A DNA stretch of 64,000 bases. It comes from Ectobius pallidus. Its lineage: Eukaryota > Arthropoda > Insecta > Blattodea > Ectobiidae. Below the pieces are notes generated by a model. The model had not been told where the DNA came from. It searched no databases and saw only the letters and a program-made list of their open reading frames with translations. Each line of letters opens with the position of its first letter. Positions within the stretch are counted from its first letter, which is position 1. Location: the NCBI GenBank assembly GCA_964059195.1, contig CAXKWD010000008.1, forward strand, positions 42,585,502-42,649,501, read 5' to 3'. Below are positions 43,561 through 54,113 of this stretch, piece by piece. The position numbers were made by a program, and so were the translations under genes.

Positions 43561-44217
43561 CACATGGGTGAGTTTTTAAATTCATCAATGTAATGAATGA
43601 TTGATTCCATCGATGGACCCTGACATATAATTATTTTTCAGATGAATTCAAAATTATGATGAATTGATCTAACTGATGTACTCCAAGAAAGTCAACTGAT
43701 GAATATATAGGCTAGTTTTTTGTTTTTGTTTTTGTTTCTACTGGGCATTGGGACAACTGTCTGGCAAAAGAAGCTCACAAATTCAAATCACCACATATTG
43801 GTATATTATTAATTTTTTTTGCTACTGATAACTTATTTATGCTTTATTTGATTGTCAATTGCTAGGCCTACTATCCTTATGTAAATAATTGGTCACATCT
43901 AATTACTGGCCTCCACAATCCAGTAAGTAGAATTTATTGACACATCAAGAATATGAGTCAATGATGATCACTGGAAACATTGGACTTCCAAGTACAATGG
44001 AACCAATGGTAGTCATTGGAAAACAACGTAAAATCATAAGAAAATGAAAAAATAGTTTGATGGATTGCTGATGGATTCCATCCCTTACCTTAGAAAGGGT
44101 CTAATGAAAGAGTGATTCCATCAATAAGTTTAAAAACTCGCCTCATTGCATGAGCTCTGATAAGAGAACAGTAACTACATATGAGCTAGTTATAGAATAA
44201 AAAAGAAGGAAACTCAC
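43561..44217. other. Intron 2, 5' part, no feature recognised
   Basis: AT-rich DNA directly downstream, in gene direction, of ENT exon 2, including the donor side GTGAGT at 44217-44212. I see no repeat that I can delimit here. Confidence 0.4.
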
Positions 44218-44299
44218 GTCATCAGCAGTAATAAAAAAATTCCAAGGTAGCAATGTTGTCATTCCCAAAAGATAAAATATAAAGTAGGCCAAGTTGTAT
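44218..44299 (-). CDS. Equilibrative nucleoside transporter, coding exon 2
   Basis: An 82-bp minus-strand exon. The acceptor is TTATGTCGTTCCAG| and the donor is GCTGATGAC|GTGAGT. It encodes YNLAYFIFYLLGMTTLLPWN followed by FFITADD, the first transmembrane helix of ENT/SLC29 transporters with the conserved LLPWNFF motif. The split codon AG|A restores Arg with exon 1 (…REPSD-R-YNLAYF), and phase 0 joins exon 3. The flanking intron 1 is only 231 bp, while intron 2 is 27,547 bp. Confidence 0.93.
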
Positions 44300-44530
44300 C
44301 TGGAACGACATAATTTACAATTACAATGCAAAGCCATTCTATTTGATGCTGGGTGATGCATGTGTAGTGATAAAGTCTGAGTCACGTGTTGATTAAGACA
44401 AATCACTTAGATGCAGATGTTATGAATTATTCAAAACATATGTTTTCATTAATTAAAATAAATGAATGAGGCCAACAGTTGTTTGCAATAATAAAAGTGT
44501 TAATGTTTAAAAAAATAAAGTTTTAAGTAC

Positions 44531-44718
44531 CTATCACTTGGTTCTCGCAACTTAAAGAGAGGTTTCAAGTCTTTCGTTACAATGACAGGGTCATCTCTGT
44601 AATCACCACATCGATTCACTTCCAAGATGTCGTCTTCAAAGTCACTTTCGCTCTCACTCTGCTGAAGCAGAGGCCTAGTATTTACAGAGTATTCCATTCT
44701 TCTGTATCCCTTCACTTA
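44531..44718 (-). CDS. Equilibrative nucleoside transporter, first coding exon
   Basis: Minus strand. The acceptor TTTTGTTACAG| is at 44719, so a non-coding 5' exon must lie further right. ATG is at 44697-44695, with 21 nt of 5' UTR in this exon. It encodes 55 residues beginning MEYSVNTRPLLQQ, an acidic Ser/Glu/Asp stretch (SESESDFEDD), and ends LFKLREPSD before the donor GATAG|GTACTT. The cytoplasmic acidic tail before TM1 is usual for ENT proteins. The adjacent PLL could serve as a sorting signal (speculative). An in-frame GTG upstream (44715) is not used as a start, because ATG is available and the sequence before it is UTR-like. Confidence 0.85.
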
Positions 44719-44805
44719 CTGTAACAAAAGAAATAATGCTACATTATTAACAAAAACAGAAAAGTACCATTCACTGAACAAGGGGTCCTTGAATACTGTA
44801 TGCTA

Positions 44806-45460
44806 CAATTGCTGCAGATGTGTTCAATTCACACTCCTTTAACATCAACCCATTTTTTTTTTAATTTAAACTATTTCTAGTATATTACAATTTTGACTAT
44901 TTATTGCCTTGGTTGTTCATATACTTCCAGTCATCTTGTGCAAAAAACTTGACATATTAATCAGATCAGTAAACAACTGAAAAATTAAAATTAAATTATT
45001 CGCAGAAAATTTATTTGCTCTAAGCCTTCTTATGGGATGGAAAAAAGTATAATATAATAATTAATAAAAAATTCTATGGGGTCTTCTCATGCCATAAAAA
45101 TCTTAAGCTTTTTAATCAAATTCCAATTAAAAGACAATTGCTGCAGATGTGTTCAAATAACACTCCTATAACATCAACGGATTTTTTTTTTAAATTTAAA
45201 CTATTTCCAGTATATTACAATTTTGACTATTTATTACCTTGGTTGTTCATATACTTCCAGTCATCTTGTGCAAAAAACTTGACATATTAATCAGATCAGT
45301 AAACAATTGAAAAATTAAAATTAAATTATTCACAGAAAATTTATTTGCTCTAAGCCTTCTTATGGAATGGAAAAAAAGTATAATATAATAATTAATAACA
45401 AATTCTATAGGATCTTCTCATCCCATAAAAATTTTAAGCTTTTTAACTTAATTAAATTCA
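44806..45460 (+). repeat. Tandem duplication of about 329 bp upstream of the ENT coding exon
   Basis: CAATTGCTGCAGATGTGTTC starts at 44806 and again at 45135. The two units stay highly similar through TTGACTATTTATT.CCTTGG, ACTTCCAGTCATCTTGTGCA, TTTGCTCTAAGCCTTCTTAT and TCTTCTCAT.CCATAAAAAT. The region is within intron or 5' flank of the ENT gene. No coding function. Confidence 0.92.
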
Positions 45461-45479
45461 AAACCTATAATTATCTATC

Positions 45480-45640
45480 TATATTAATAAAAATGAATTG
45501 CCAAATGGTTGTTGCCGCATCACCTGAGAACGGCTCGACCGATTTGGCTGATTTTTGTTTTGTTGTGTTCGTAATTGTCAGGACAAGGTTTGTATGAAAG
45601 AAATTTTTTGGAAAATTCACGGAAAAAGTTGGAAATGTGA
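45480..45640 (+). repeat. Common arthropod dispersed repeat end
   Basis: TATATTAATAAAAATGAATT … CCTGAGAACGGCTCGACCGA TTTGGCTGATTTT is a motif I recognise from many arthropod genomes as a repeat terminus (GAGAACGGCTnGACCGATTTGGCT), probably Helitron-associated, but the class cannot be proven here. Confidence 0.5.
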
Positions 45641-46039
45641 AATGAGGCACAGTTAGAGAGTTCTGCTGTCAATTGTTTACGGTGTTCACTGGAAACTATA
45701 TTATAATACTGGGCTTTAAAAAATTCTGATACTATCCATGTAATTAATGCATTTGTGAAAATAATTCTTGAAGAATAAAATCCACGAAAATAAAGCAGTC
45801 ACATAATTTTCTCTACCCTCGACATGAAAAATATCATTTTCTCACTCCACATTTTGATGTAGTCGTCAGTTCTAAACAAGCAGTGGTAACGTACAGACGT
45901 GTGGAAGAGGAGCGGAGTGGATTTAGGGAAAAAACGACACAAGGGACATGGCCATCGAAATCAAAGTATACAGAAGGAGGATAGGCTCATTTGGGTCAAA
46001 AAGGAGAGCAGGGACCAAAGGAACAGTTAGAGAAGATCA

Positions 46040-46967
46040 ATCTGTCATGGCGACCTAGGCCCTAGTGATCATAGTGCTGCTGATAATTGGAGGGATTGAA
46101 ATGAACCCAGGGTCAGGAGTTTCTGAAGAGGTCATCAAAAGCCTTGAAAGAATGGAAGAAAGAATAGTTAATAAAATAAATGGGGCAACAAAAGAAGTTA
46201 AACAAGAAATTAGAGAGGAAATAGCCAGAATGAAGACAGAAGTGGAACAACTGAAGTCAAGAATCGAGAAGATAGAAAATGCAGATCGACAGCTAAATTT
46301 AATTTTCCACGGGGTTAAAGAGAGAAAAGGAATCAGTGCCCTGCAAGAAGTCCACGAAATATTAGAAAACAAATTGGAAGTGCAAATCCAGGGATGGGAG
46401 TTCCTTACGGCTCACAGGGTCGGGAAAACTACAGGAAACAGAGTCATTATAGCGAAATGTGCATCCACTCAAGTGGTTTTTGCCACACTGAAGAGATCTT
46501 ACAAATTGAAAGGGACGGCAATATATATCAACAGAGATCTATCTCCGACGGAGAGAATTACAAGGAGGAAATTAGTAGAAAAAATGAAGTTTGAAAGAAA
46601 TAAGGGAAAGACGGCGACCATTTGAAATTTACAGCTGTATGTGGATGGGAGGAAGATAGATATAAGGAACAGCGCGGAAACGAACAGCATGAGTGCTATG
46701 ACCTCGACAGCTGAATCTGCGAAATTAGAGACTGAGAGGACGCGTGCAGAGGCTCAGGTTAACGAACATCGAAACCAGAAGGAACGTGCACCGACGTCAC
46801 CAATAGGTGACAGCAGACAATCAACAACTCAGCCGAACAAGAAACTGAACACGTCATCTGTGATGCAACGATTCCAGATTCCTCAGGGGCCTTGGAGTAA
46901 GAACGCACCAGGTGACATCAATAGTGGAAGCAGTGAGGAGGAAACACCAAAAGTGATGGTTTTTTAA
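46040..46967 (+). pseudogene. LINE ORF1 with degenerate 2A-like motif
   Basis: The plus frame reads (after a TAG at 46052-46054) ALVIIVLLIIGGIEMNPGSG, resembling the 2A-like GxEMNPGP start of some CR1/L2-type ORF1 proteins, here with Pro replaced by Ser. A coiled coil follows (MEERIVNKINGATKEVKQEI … VEQLKSRIEKIE), then an RRM-like and C-terminal part (LNLIFHGVKE, EFLTAHRVGKTTGNRVIIAK, SYKLKGTAIYINRDLS, RRKLVEKMKFERNKGKTATI). One TGA (46623-46625) splits the frame, which then continues to 46967 with a Ser/Thr-rich tail. No RT follows, so the LINE is 3'-truncated or interrupted. Confidence 0.78.
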
Positions 46968-47540
46968 AATCATTATTGACAAGTTAAATAAATGAAGGGT
47001 ACAGGGGAAAAACTCCGTCAGTCAGTTTTTCAAGGAAGCGGAATAATGATGCCATCTAGTGGTTGCTGAAGTAGGCCTACATATCTAGCGCAACAAAATG
47101 GATACAACCCCGAAATGATAAATTCAATGCTCAAAAAAGCAGAATGAAAAAGACACACACAAAACCCCCAACAAACACAAAAAGATAAATTCATCACACT
47201 GACATACCAAAACAATAAAATGTACAAAGTCGCTGCCTCATTCAAAAAACTGAAATACAAAATTGCATACAGAACAAACAACACCCTGAAAAAACACCTC
47301 ACAAACAAACACACACACACACAGACAAATTTAATTCAACTGGTATATACAAACTCAAATGCCAAGACTGCCCCAGTTTCTACATAGGCCAAACAGGCAG
47401 ATCATTTCGAACCAGATACAAAGAGCACATCAAAGCTATCCACCAAGCACAAAACAAATCAAATTTAGCAGAACACATCATCACAACAGACCACAATTAC
47501 GAAAACATAAACACAGACATGGAAATACTACACTTCACAC

Positions 47541-49392
47541 CAGTGACGTGGCGTGGGTGAACCATAATTGTTGCCAGTTGCTTCAGACTTCATTTGGGGA
47601 ATGCCAGTCGCGAATTCCGAGGGTTTCCAAGTTAATATTATATAGGTTGTATGCAATTGTATAAAACAAAAGAAACTCAAACAAATATATAAATAAAAAT
47701 TATAGTGGCATACCTAATTTAAAATGTATTTACAATCTCTCGAATTTACAGTGTCTATTTGTACTTCAGTTCAATCCGCCAATTCGTCTCCAAAAGAACA
47801 TCAATGACAAAATTTTTAAATATTGCTTGCTCTTGCTTTTGAAGTTTATTAAGCAACCCCTTTTCCACTGATAACAGAGACATAGATGAAAGTCTATTCT
47901 GAGTTTGAGTGTTTCTGAGATGTGTGTATTCTGCGGAGCGCTGAAAAATATCGTTCTGCTGATGGTAGCAGGAATAGTAAAAATTAATTCATGAAGTTTA
48001 TACACCTGAGGCAAAGCATCTTTAAGTTCCATGGCATAAAACTCTTGGTGAACTTCATAGACGGCTTTGTTTAGAAATTCAGGGGAAGAGTACAATTAAC
48101 AGAGTTCGTTTCTTAATCGCACTGTGTTGACGTACTTTCCATAGTAAGTAAGAAAAGTCTTAAACGCATACTCTGGGAAGTCTTGTCATATTCGACGTAT
48201 GAAGCACTGTCCAACAATGATAGGAACTGTAGTTGGTCTATATCCGAGAATCTGTTGGTTATTTGACCAAGTATCGTATCTATGATCTCATAAAATATTC
48301 GTCGATACGATGATTTTGTGTCATTTTCTCCTTTATCCAGTCTCGATCTCTTTGAAAGTATTGGTGTTTCGTGGCAATCTTGATGAGATTCTATCCTTGA
48401 CCAAATTAATTCATCAAGATTTTCACGCAAGTCGTTCATACTGTTTTTGAAGTCATTAATTTTTTGTTTGCAGAAAGGAATATCAAAAATCTTTTTCTGA
48501 AGGATGTTAAACAAAGAATCAGACTTAGGAAATACATTCGAAAACACCAAAAATAAGAATCTGAAATCAAAGCTTAGGAGGTTCTGGTAGTAGCCCGTTG
48601 CACAAGCTCTTGTTTCAGCATACCATTTATCCTCATCTTCTGCCATTAATTTAAATAGGGCGGCAAGGTCAGTCGTCAAGCTGAAAATGACATCAAATCC
48701 TCAAGGTGTGAAAACTATCCATGTTACTGATGCCATCTGTTGTCCACGCATTCTTTTCATTAGAAAAAAGCAGGTATGGCCAACAAAATAGTTTCAATAA
48801 TTTGTAACAACCACACAGCCAAGGAAACTCCTTGTACCAAGAGCTACTAAAATGTCTTTCGAAACTCCCGTGTGATTTAGTTTTTAAAGGTTTAAGATCC
48901 GGAGTTGGCCTTCCCGTTGAAATTATGTGACTTTTTTGCCAAAAGAATGCGAACTGAAGGACCGTTTTAAAAAGTTTTCGATCACACAATCACAGTCACT
49001 TTTACCCGCAAAATGAGATGCCATTCTTCTTACTGTACTACTAACATTAAATCATTCACCATACTATTGGTATACGTGAAGAATTAACACTAAAACTCAA
49101 GGTTTGCCGTTTCACTGCACTGGCAACAATGGTGCTACAAATAACGAACTGGAGTCTCGCAGGGTCACTGACTTCGAGTTTGCCGGTAAGCGCCATTGGC
49201 AAAGTAACGAGCTATTTAGAAATGGAGGGTGCTGTCATTGACCGATCTCGGCGGATCGATCACAAATGAAGAAATATGAAATCTGAAAGTGAAATTATTA
49301 TTAAAAAAATCGTGTAAAATTTAGATACACTTTATTCATTTTTATTAGCTGTTGCCGGCGGCAACAGAGGCAACATTAACGCCACGCCCCTG
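47541..49392 (-). mobile_element. hAT transposon (TTF-type), internal deletion
   Basis: The ends CAGTGACGTGGCGTGGGTGA (47541) and, on the minus strand from 49392, CAGGGGCGTGGCGTTAATGT are hAT-type TIRs. A perfect 8-bp duplication CTTCACAC flanks it (47533-47540 and 49393-49400). The transposase relic runs on the minus strand (48989 to 47766). The host PLE reading frame continues across the empty site. The element is shorter than an autonomous hAT of this type, and the middle of the gene is deleted. Confidence 0.95.
47766..48989 (-). pseudogene. hAT transposase with TTF-type N-terminus, deleted and broken
   Basis: 48989-48693 gives SHIISTGRPTPDLKPLKTKS, then FPWLCGCYKLLKLFCWPYLL and NAWTTDGISNMDSFHTL, the TTF/zinc-finger N-terminus seen in ZMYM1-like hAT transposases. 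48679-48113 then jumps to a C-terminal part (ACATGYYQNLLSFDFRFLFL, KKIFDIPFCKQKINDFKNSM … YRRIFYEIIDTILGQITNRF). 48095-47766 gives FLNKAVYEVHQEFYAMELKD, LHELIFTIPAT and QNTHISETLKLR, the dimerisation-type end (…IP.T.A..ER.FS.L..…). The central DUF4371/DDE part is deleted and frames differ. Confidence 0.8.
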
Positions 49393-49735
49393 CTTCACAC
49401 ACAAAAGCAAGAAATTAAACACATTGGAACAATTCGAAATCTACAAACACACAAAATCACACCCAACATTAGTTTTAAATAACCAACTCAATTTCAGATC
49501 ACACACGCTATTTGACACATTAATACACACATGCAGTCAAACCAAACCCCCATCACCTACACCCACCTCCACTACACCCCCACCATAACAGACACCCTCA
49601 CAAACACCTGCTCCAGAGACCTCAGTTGGCACTCTGCTGATGATGCAGGAACACCACCTGTGAAACGGCCGTCCAGACGTTTACTAAGGTAAATAAAGTG
49701 CGTTAAAGGAAGTGTTTTTATTCAACAATATTTTT

Positions 49736-50235
49736 ATGTAATATTTCTTTCTGCAGAGTGCTACTGAGGTACTAGTCCTACTTACTGAGTGGTATTTTGC
49801 ATTAAATTAACAAGGTTAGAAAATGGCGGATTCACAGAGGTGAGAAAATAGTGAGAAATAGTAATTATATAGAAGTTATGTGAGAATTAGATTAAATTTA
49901 CTGTATCAAATGTTATCATGAAAAAGAACAATATTTGTTACCATACAAATGGATCAACACACAACTTTTTACTTATTTTTATCTGTTAAAATAGATTATG
50001 ACCTTCAAATCAAAACTTTAAATCAATACATGATATATTGTCATAAACTATTAGGCTATACCAGTATCTTCTTTAAACAAAAATAATAAATGCAGACAGT
50101 TAAGTATGTCATCAATTACATAACATTAATTACACCTCCATGAATAGGACTCAGGAGTAACAGTAACGGAGGTGAGATTTTACTCTAATTTGTCAAACAG
50201 CTTGAGAACAATTGAGGTTAGAAAATCTAAGTTTT
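49736..50235. other. No gene recognised
   Basis: AT-rich spacer between the Penelope-like fragment and the next TIR element. No feature supported. Confidence 0.45.
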
Positions 50236-50236
50236 A

Positions 50237-52729
50237 GGGTGGCGTGCACCATCCAAGAGTAAATCTTACTAAAGTAGTAAATTTAAGACGGATACCTGAA
50301 GTAAATAAGAACCAGTACATCTGTCTCACTCTTAAGTCATACTAATGTATGTGCTAGAGTGAGACAGACAAACCGGTTTTTGTTACGTAAGGTTCCCTTC
50401 CTAAATTTACTACTTTAGTGCTACTCTTTTAGTAACTTACTCTTTTAGTTGGTGTTGGAGAGCTCAATTGATAGTTACTTCTTTAGTTGTAACTAAAGTA
50501 GTAAGCGATTTTTACTAAAGAAGTAGTCGAATTCTGAGCAGAAACGTTAGTGCAGCGCAGTAGAACACGTGCATTTCAATTGCCAGTATTATTCAAGTGC
50601 CAGATAATGAAAAGGAAAGGTTCGCTGAAACAATGAATATGAATTTGGGTTGTTCCAAATATTACTAATGACAATCTTCATGTTTTAAAATAGGTGTAAT
50701 AGTAATGTTTTATTCATTACTAATTTTAATTCCTTCAATTGAATATTTTCAGTTTAGTAGCCTACGTATGGGTACTGTGATTACAATTTTTGTGCAAAGT
50801 ATTTCTGTATTATAATGCAAATAATTGGAATTTCCCGTTGATTTTCATAATTGATTCACTGTCAATATTATAATTATTTCTCTCATAATAATAATAAAGT
50901 TCTAAAATATATTAAAATATTTATACTTCCTAAAGTTACATATTCTTCCCCAAAAACGATAAATCAATTATTCTACAGTTGTTTATCATAAATCTCACTA
51001 TAATGAATTATTAATATTTATTGACTGTTTAACAATATTAATAAGAAGTATTACACAAAATCATGAAAAAGGGGGGATAAAAAGGATAACAAAACTAATA
51101 AGGGGCATTATGTTTCTGTCCTTTTTCAAATGCACAGAACATTTACTTAAAAAATATTACCTTATAAAAATAATAATATTACAACTGAGAAATGTAATAT
51201 TTAAACAAAAAATGGTGGTACAATATTCCGGAAGATATGAACTCCAATAATAATTATGTAGATGGTTGTGTGTTTAAAAATAATTTCAGTGACTACTTCT
51301 CTAGATCCTGTGCAGCTTCAACCTCCGGGCCCCTCCTTAAAATTTTCTTTCGGCACTCATGTTGGCATTTTTTTTCTATATAGTTTATAATGCTTCTCAC
51401 TTTCCTGTCCACAGGGTTAATTAAATAGTTAGCAGCATACTATAGACCTGCAGCATCTGTTATAGTTTATTCCCAAACATGAAAGTCTCGTCTCACTCCA
51501 CCATTCGAGACTTGGGGAGTCTTTAAGGAATGGTTTTACAATGTGTCCCCTTCTCAATGTACGCTAATCCCAGAGTCAGTCAAATTTTCTTCCGATGTGG
51601 CCTGTTTGGACATTTTTTACACCTGGGTCAGAAAAAAGGACATATTATTCATTAACACTGGGGGTGCAACTATTGAACTTTTAGCTCTTATAATTATTAT
51701 TATAATCTGGCATTCGCAATGTTGTGCTTTAAGTTAAGCTATAGAAGTATAATGTAATAAAATTAATTTACAATAATTACATTAAATCGTTTAACAGTGA
51801 ATATCACCTATTGTTTAGTAATTCTATGGTTAAGTAGCAGGGGAAGTGTTTTCTGGGTAGCTCCAAGACCGGAGGCTTTCATTTATTGGAATATACTATA
51901 CCTCGCCGATATCTGTATCCATATGATTAGCTTGAAATACATCGTCGTTTTCTGACCCAAAGTTAGGGAGAACTGCAACATCTAAAGGCCGATCCAGCTA
52001 GGAAGATATTTAAGAGCACATGAGCTCCTTGTACCGTGCAATGCAAATGTCCCTTCCACTCACTCTTCCCCTCACCTTTGGTTGACGTCTTCCTAGTTGG
52101 ATTGCTCTCCGCAATGATATTTCCACATTTGACTGGCTGAAATCACATGGATGTAGTGAGAATCTGACATCGTTTCTTCCAAACGCCAAAATTTCATGTA
52201 AGGATTTATGAGCTTAATTATTTACGTTATTAAATGCCCTACTAGGTATGGTTCGCTTAATATTTATTAAATCACCTGCCACAACTCTCATTTTTGGTAT
52301 ACAACCTTCTTCATCTCAATAACTTATCCTCAGTTTGAACTATGTAATCCATTTAATGTGATATGTAACTCATAACTCACGCAAATGCCACATAACACAC
52401 TTACTCCACAACTTTACTCCACCCCCTGAGTAGGAGTAAATATTGGCCTTATTTACTCCACAACTTACTACGTTAGTAACGTACTCCGTGTTGGTGCTCT
52501 CCACCACTTGTGGAGTAAGTTCATTTACTCCGGGAGTAAATAAAATTTTTACTTCTTTAGTACATTCCTCTATGTTGAAAGCCGCCGAGTTTAGTTTACT
52601 CCTGGTTGGTGCACGCCGTCCTTACTAAAAGAGTACGGTTACTAAAAGAGTAGCTTACTAAAGTAGTTAGAACTAAAGAAGTAAGGCTTACTAAAAGAGT
52701 AAATGGCATGAGTTTGGTGCACGCCACCC
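50237..52729. mobile_element. 2.5-kb TIR element with reiterated ACTAAAG/TTACT motifs
   Basis: The left end GGGTGGCGTGCACCATCCAA and the right end (minus strand) GGGTGGCGTGCACCAAACTC are inverted repeats. TTA precedes the left end and TAA follows the right, compatible with a TWA-type 3-bp site as in PIF/Harbinger, though not identical. Both subterminal regions (50260-50530, 52410-52710) are packed with TTACTAAAGTAGTAA, ACTCTTTTAGT and GGAGTAAAT-type motifs in both orientations. Interior minus-strand sequence near 51290-51420 (INYIEKKCQHECRKKILRRG) is a weak coding relic; no transposase is recognised. Confidence 0.7.
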
Positions 52730-52980
52730 TAAGAGTTTAACTTTGCATTCCTTATTATTATAATTTATAGCAAAAGTAAATATAAAAACATACAACTTTA
52801 CCGTAGGGTGTAGGTTTCGGAGGTGAGAAAGTCCAATTACCAACTCTCCATTTAGCCCTTTTACATAACCAAAACAATACAGAAAAGCACACTGACAGCT
52901 TGGCTTTATATAAATGATAAGAAAACTGCACAAAGTTAAAGTCCAAGGTAGATAGAAAGAGACTACACTTATGAAGTGTC

Positions 52981-53830
52981 ATGGCGGACGAGACTGACAA
53001 CGCTCCGTGTTATGTCTGCAAAAAAATAATTCAAAGTGATGGAAAGGGTCTTTATTGTGAAGGATTTTGTAAGAAATGGTATCATCCAAATTGAGCGGAT
53101 ATTACAGAAAAAGAGTAAGAACTTATAAATCAGGTTTCCGATAAAGTGAAGTGGTATTGAGAAACATGTACTCAGAAGATAGACAGACTTGTGGCCAGTG
53201 CATGGGACGCTTATGACATTGTAAATCTACAATAGTTGTTGAAAATTTAGTTTCTCAAGTAAAAGGGATAGCAAATGACAATTTAACACTAAATAAACGC
53301 ATTGATAATCTAGTTGAAAATAATGTGAGGTTAAGAAATACTTCACCGTTCGATGGTAAGCAGTAAGATGTCGTCGCAAGCAATACCAACCCGATAAATC
53401 AAAGTTTCTCAAATGGAATCAAGGTTATGCCACGTGTGCTGGCAGATAAACAACAATCAAGTACTGAAGTTGGTATACACCAAATAGAACAACGTTGGAA
53501 TTCGACTCATTCTGGAAGTGTCTGGGGGCATAGAAGTCAACTTCAGGAAGAAATTGAAAAAGAAACCGACTAGGAATCATCGAAAAGGGATAATTTCCCG
53601 ACTTTACAAAAGTCTAACATAGTTAACACAAATCCAAATCCATGGAAAACCGAGGTGCATAAAAAAAGTCAAGTCTAACATAAACTGAACATCAAGAAGA
53701 AAAGCAAAATGGTGGAAGTCACAAGCTGGAAGTAAACCGGAGATCAACCAGAAAAGTACTGACTGGAAAATCGGTTGAAAAGAATAGCTTCAGCACTATT
53801 ACAAGAACAAAGTTTATGTAAGATTTGAGA
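52981..53830 (+). pseudogene. LINE ORF1 relic with PHD finger
   Basis: From ATG 52981 the frame reads MADETDNAPCYVCKKIIQSD, then LYCEGFCKKWYHPN followed by a stop where the next residue should complete the PHD finger, then ADITEKE, another stop, and KIDRLVASAWDAYDIVNL. Later fragments (VKGIANDNLTLNKRIDNLVE, GVHQIEQRWN-like text) look like the coiled-coil and linker of an insect LINE ORF1 protein carrying a PHD/plant-homeodomain zinc finger. Many stops and frame changes. No RT follows before the gypsy element, which begins at 54114. Confidence 0.65.
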
Positions 53831-53834
53831 TTTT

Positions 53835-54113
53835 CCTGGCGAAGAGTATGAATAAATTTTTCCCGGGTAGACAACCAGGTTTGAAGATCAAGTGTCTCCG
53901 ACGTTTCAGAGGCCCACGCTGCCTCCATCCTCAGGGATACTGAAGTGTCGAGTCTGTCATGCCGAGGTGGTATATATACAGATCGCGAGTTGCGAGGAGT
54001 CGACCAATCAGGCGCCAATTCATTTTTTCATCGTCTTTTTTTTTGGCCAATCGGCTTCTACTGTCTTTTAGTTGTTTGAGACAGTGATTCCAGGCAGGGT
54101 TGATGCTGAGGCC
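53835..54113 (-). repeat. Dispersed repeat, possibly a Penelope-like 3' end
   Basis: The minus strand contains CCTGAGGATGGAGGCAGCGT GGGCCTCTGAAACGTCGGAG, a style found after the coding region in Penelope-like elements (compare CTGATGATGCAGG … GTGAAACGGCCGTCC at 49638-49675). Assignment is by resemblance only. The gypsy 5' LTR interrupts it at 54114. Confidence 0.4.

Larger units (their letters stand above)
47080..49735 (+). mobile_element. Penelope-like element fragment, split by a hAT insertion
   Basis: The plus strand reads AQQNGYNPEMINSMLKKAE (47089-47145), then after frame breaks GIYKLKCQDCPSFYIGQTG (47342-47398), the GIY-YIG endonuclease signature with its preceding CxxC. It then reads RYKEHIKAI and LAEHIITTDHNYENINTDM up to 47540. 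After the hAT insertion it resumes with KKLNTLEQFEIYKHTK, LNNQLNFRSHTLFDTLIHTC and a Pro/Thr-rich end (49588), followed by the 3' region to about 49735. The RT domain is missing: a 5'-truncated PLE with its C-terminal endonuclease. Confidence 0.87.

Noticed and set aside
53719..54018. Minus-strand ORF with SLRMEAAWASETSETLDL-type text
   Set aside because: Belongs to the dispersed repeat before the gypsy LTR; not an independent gene.
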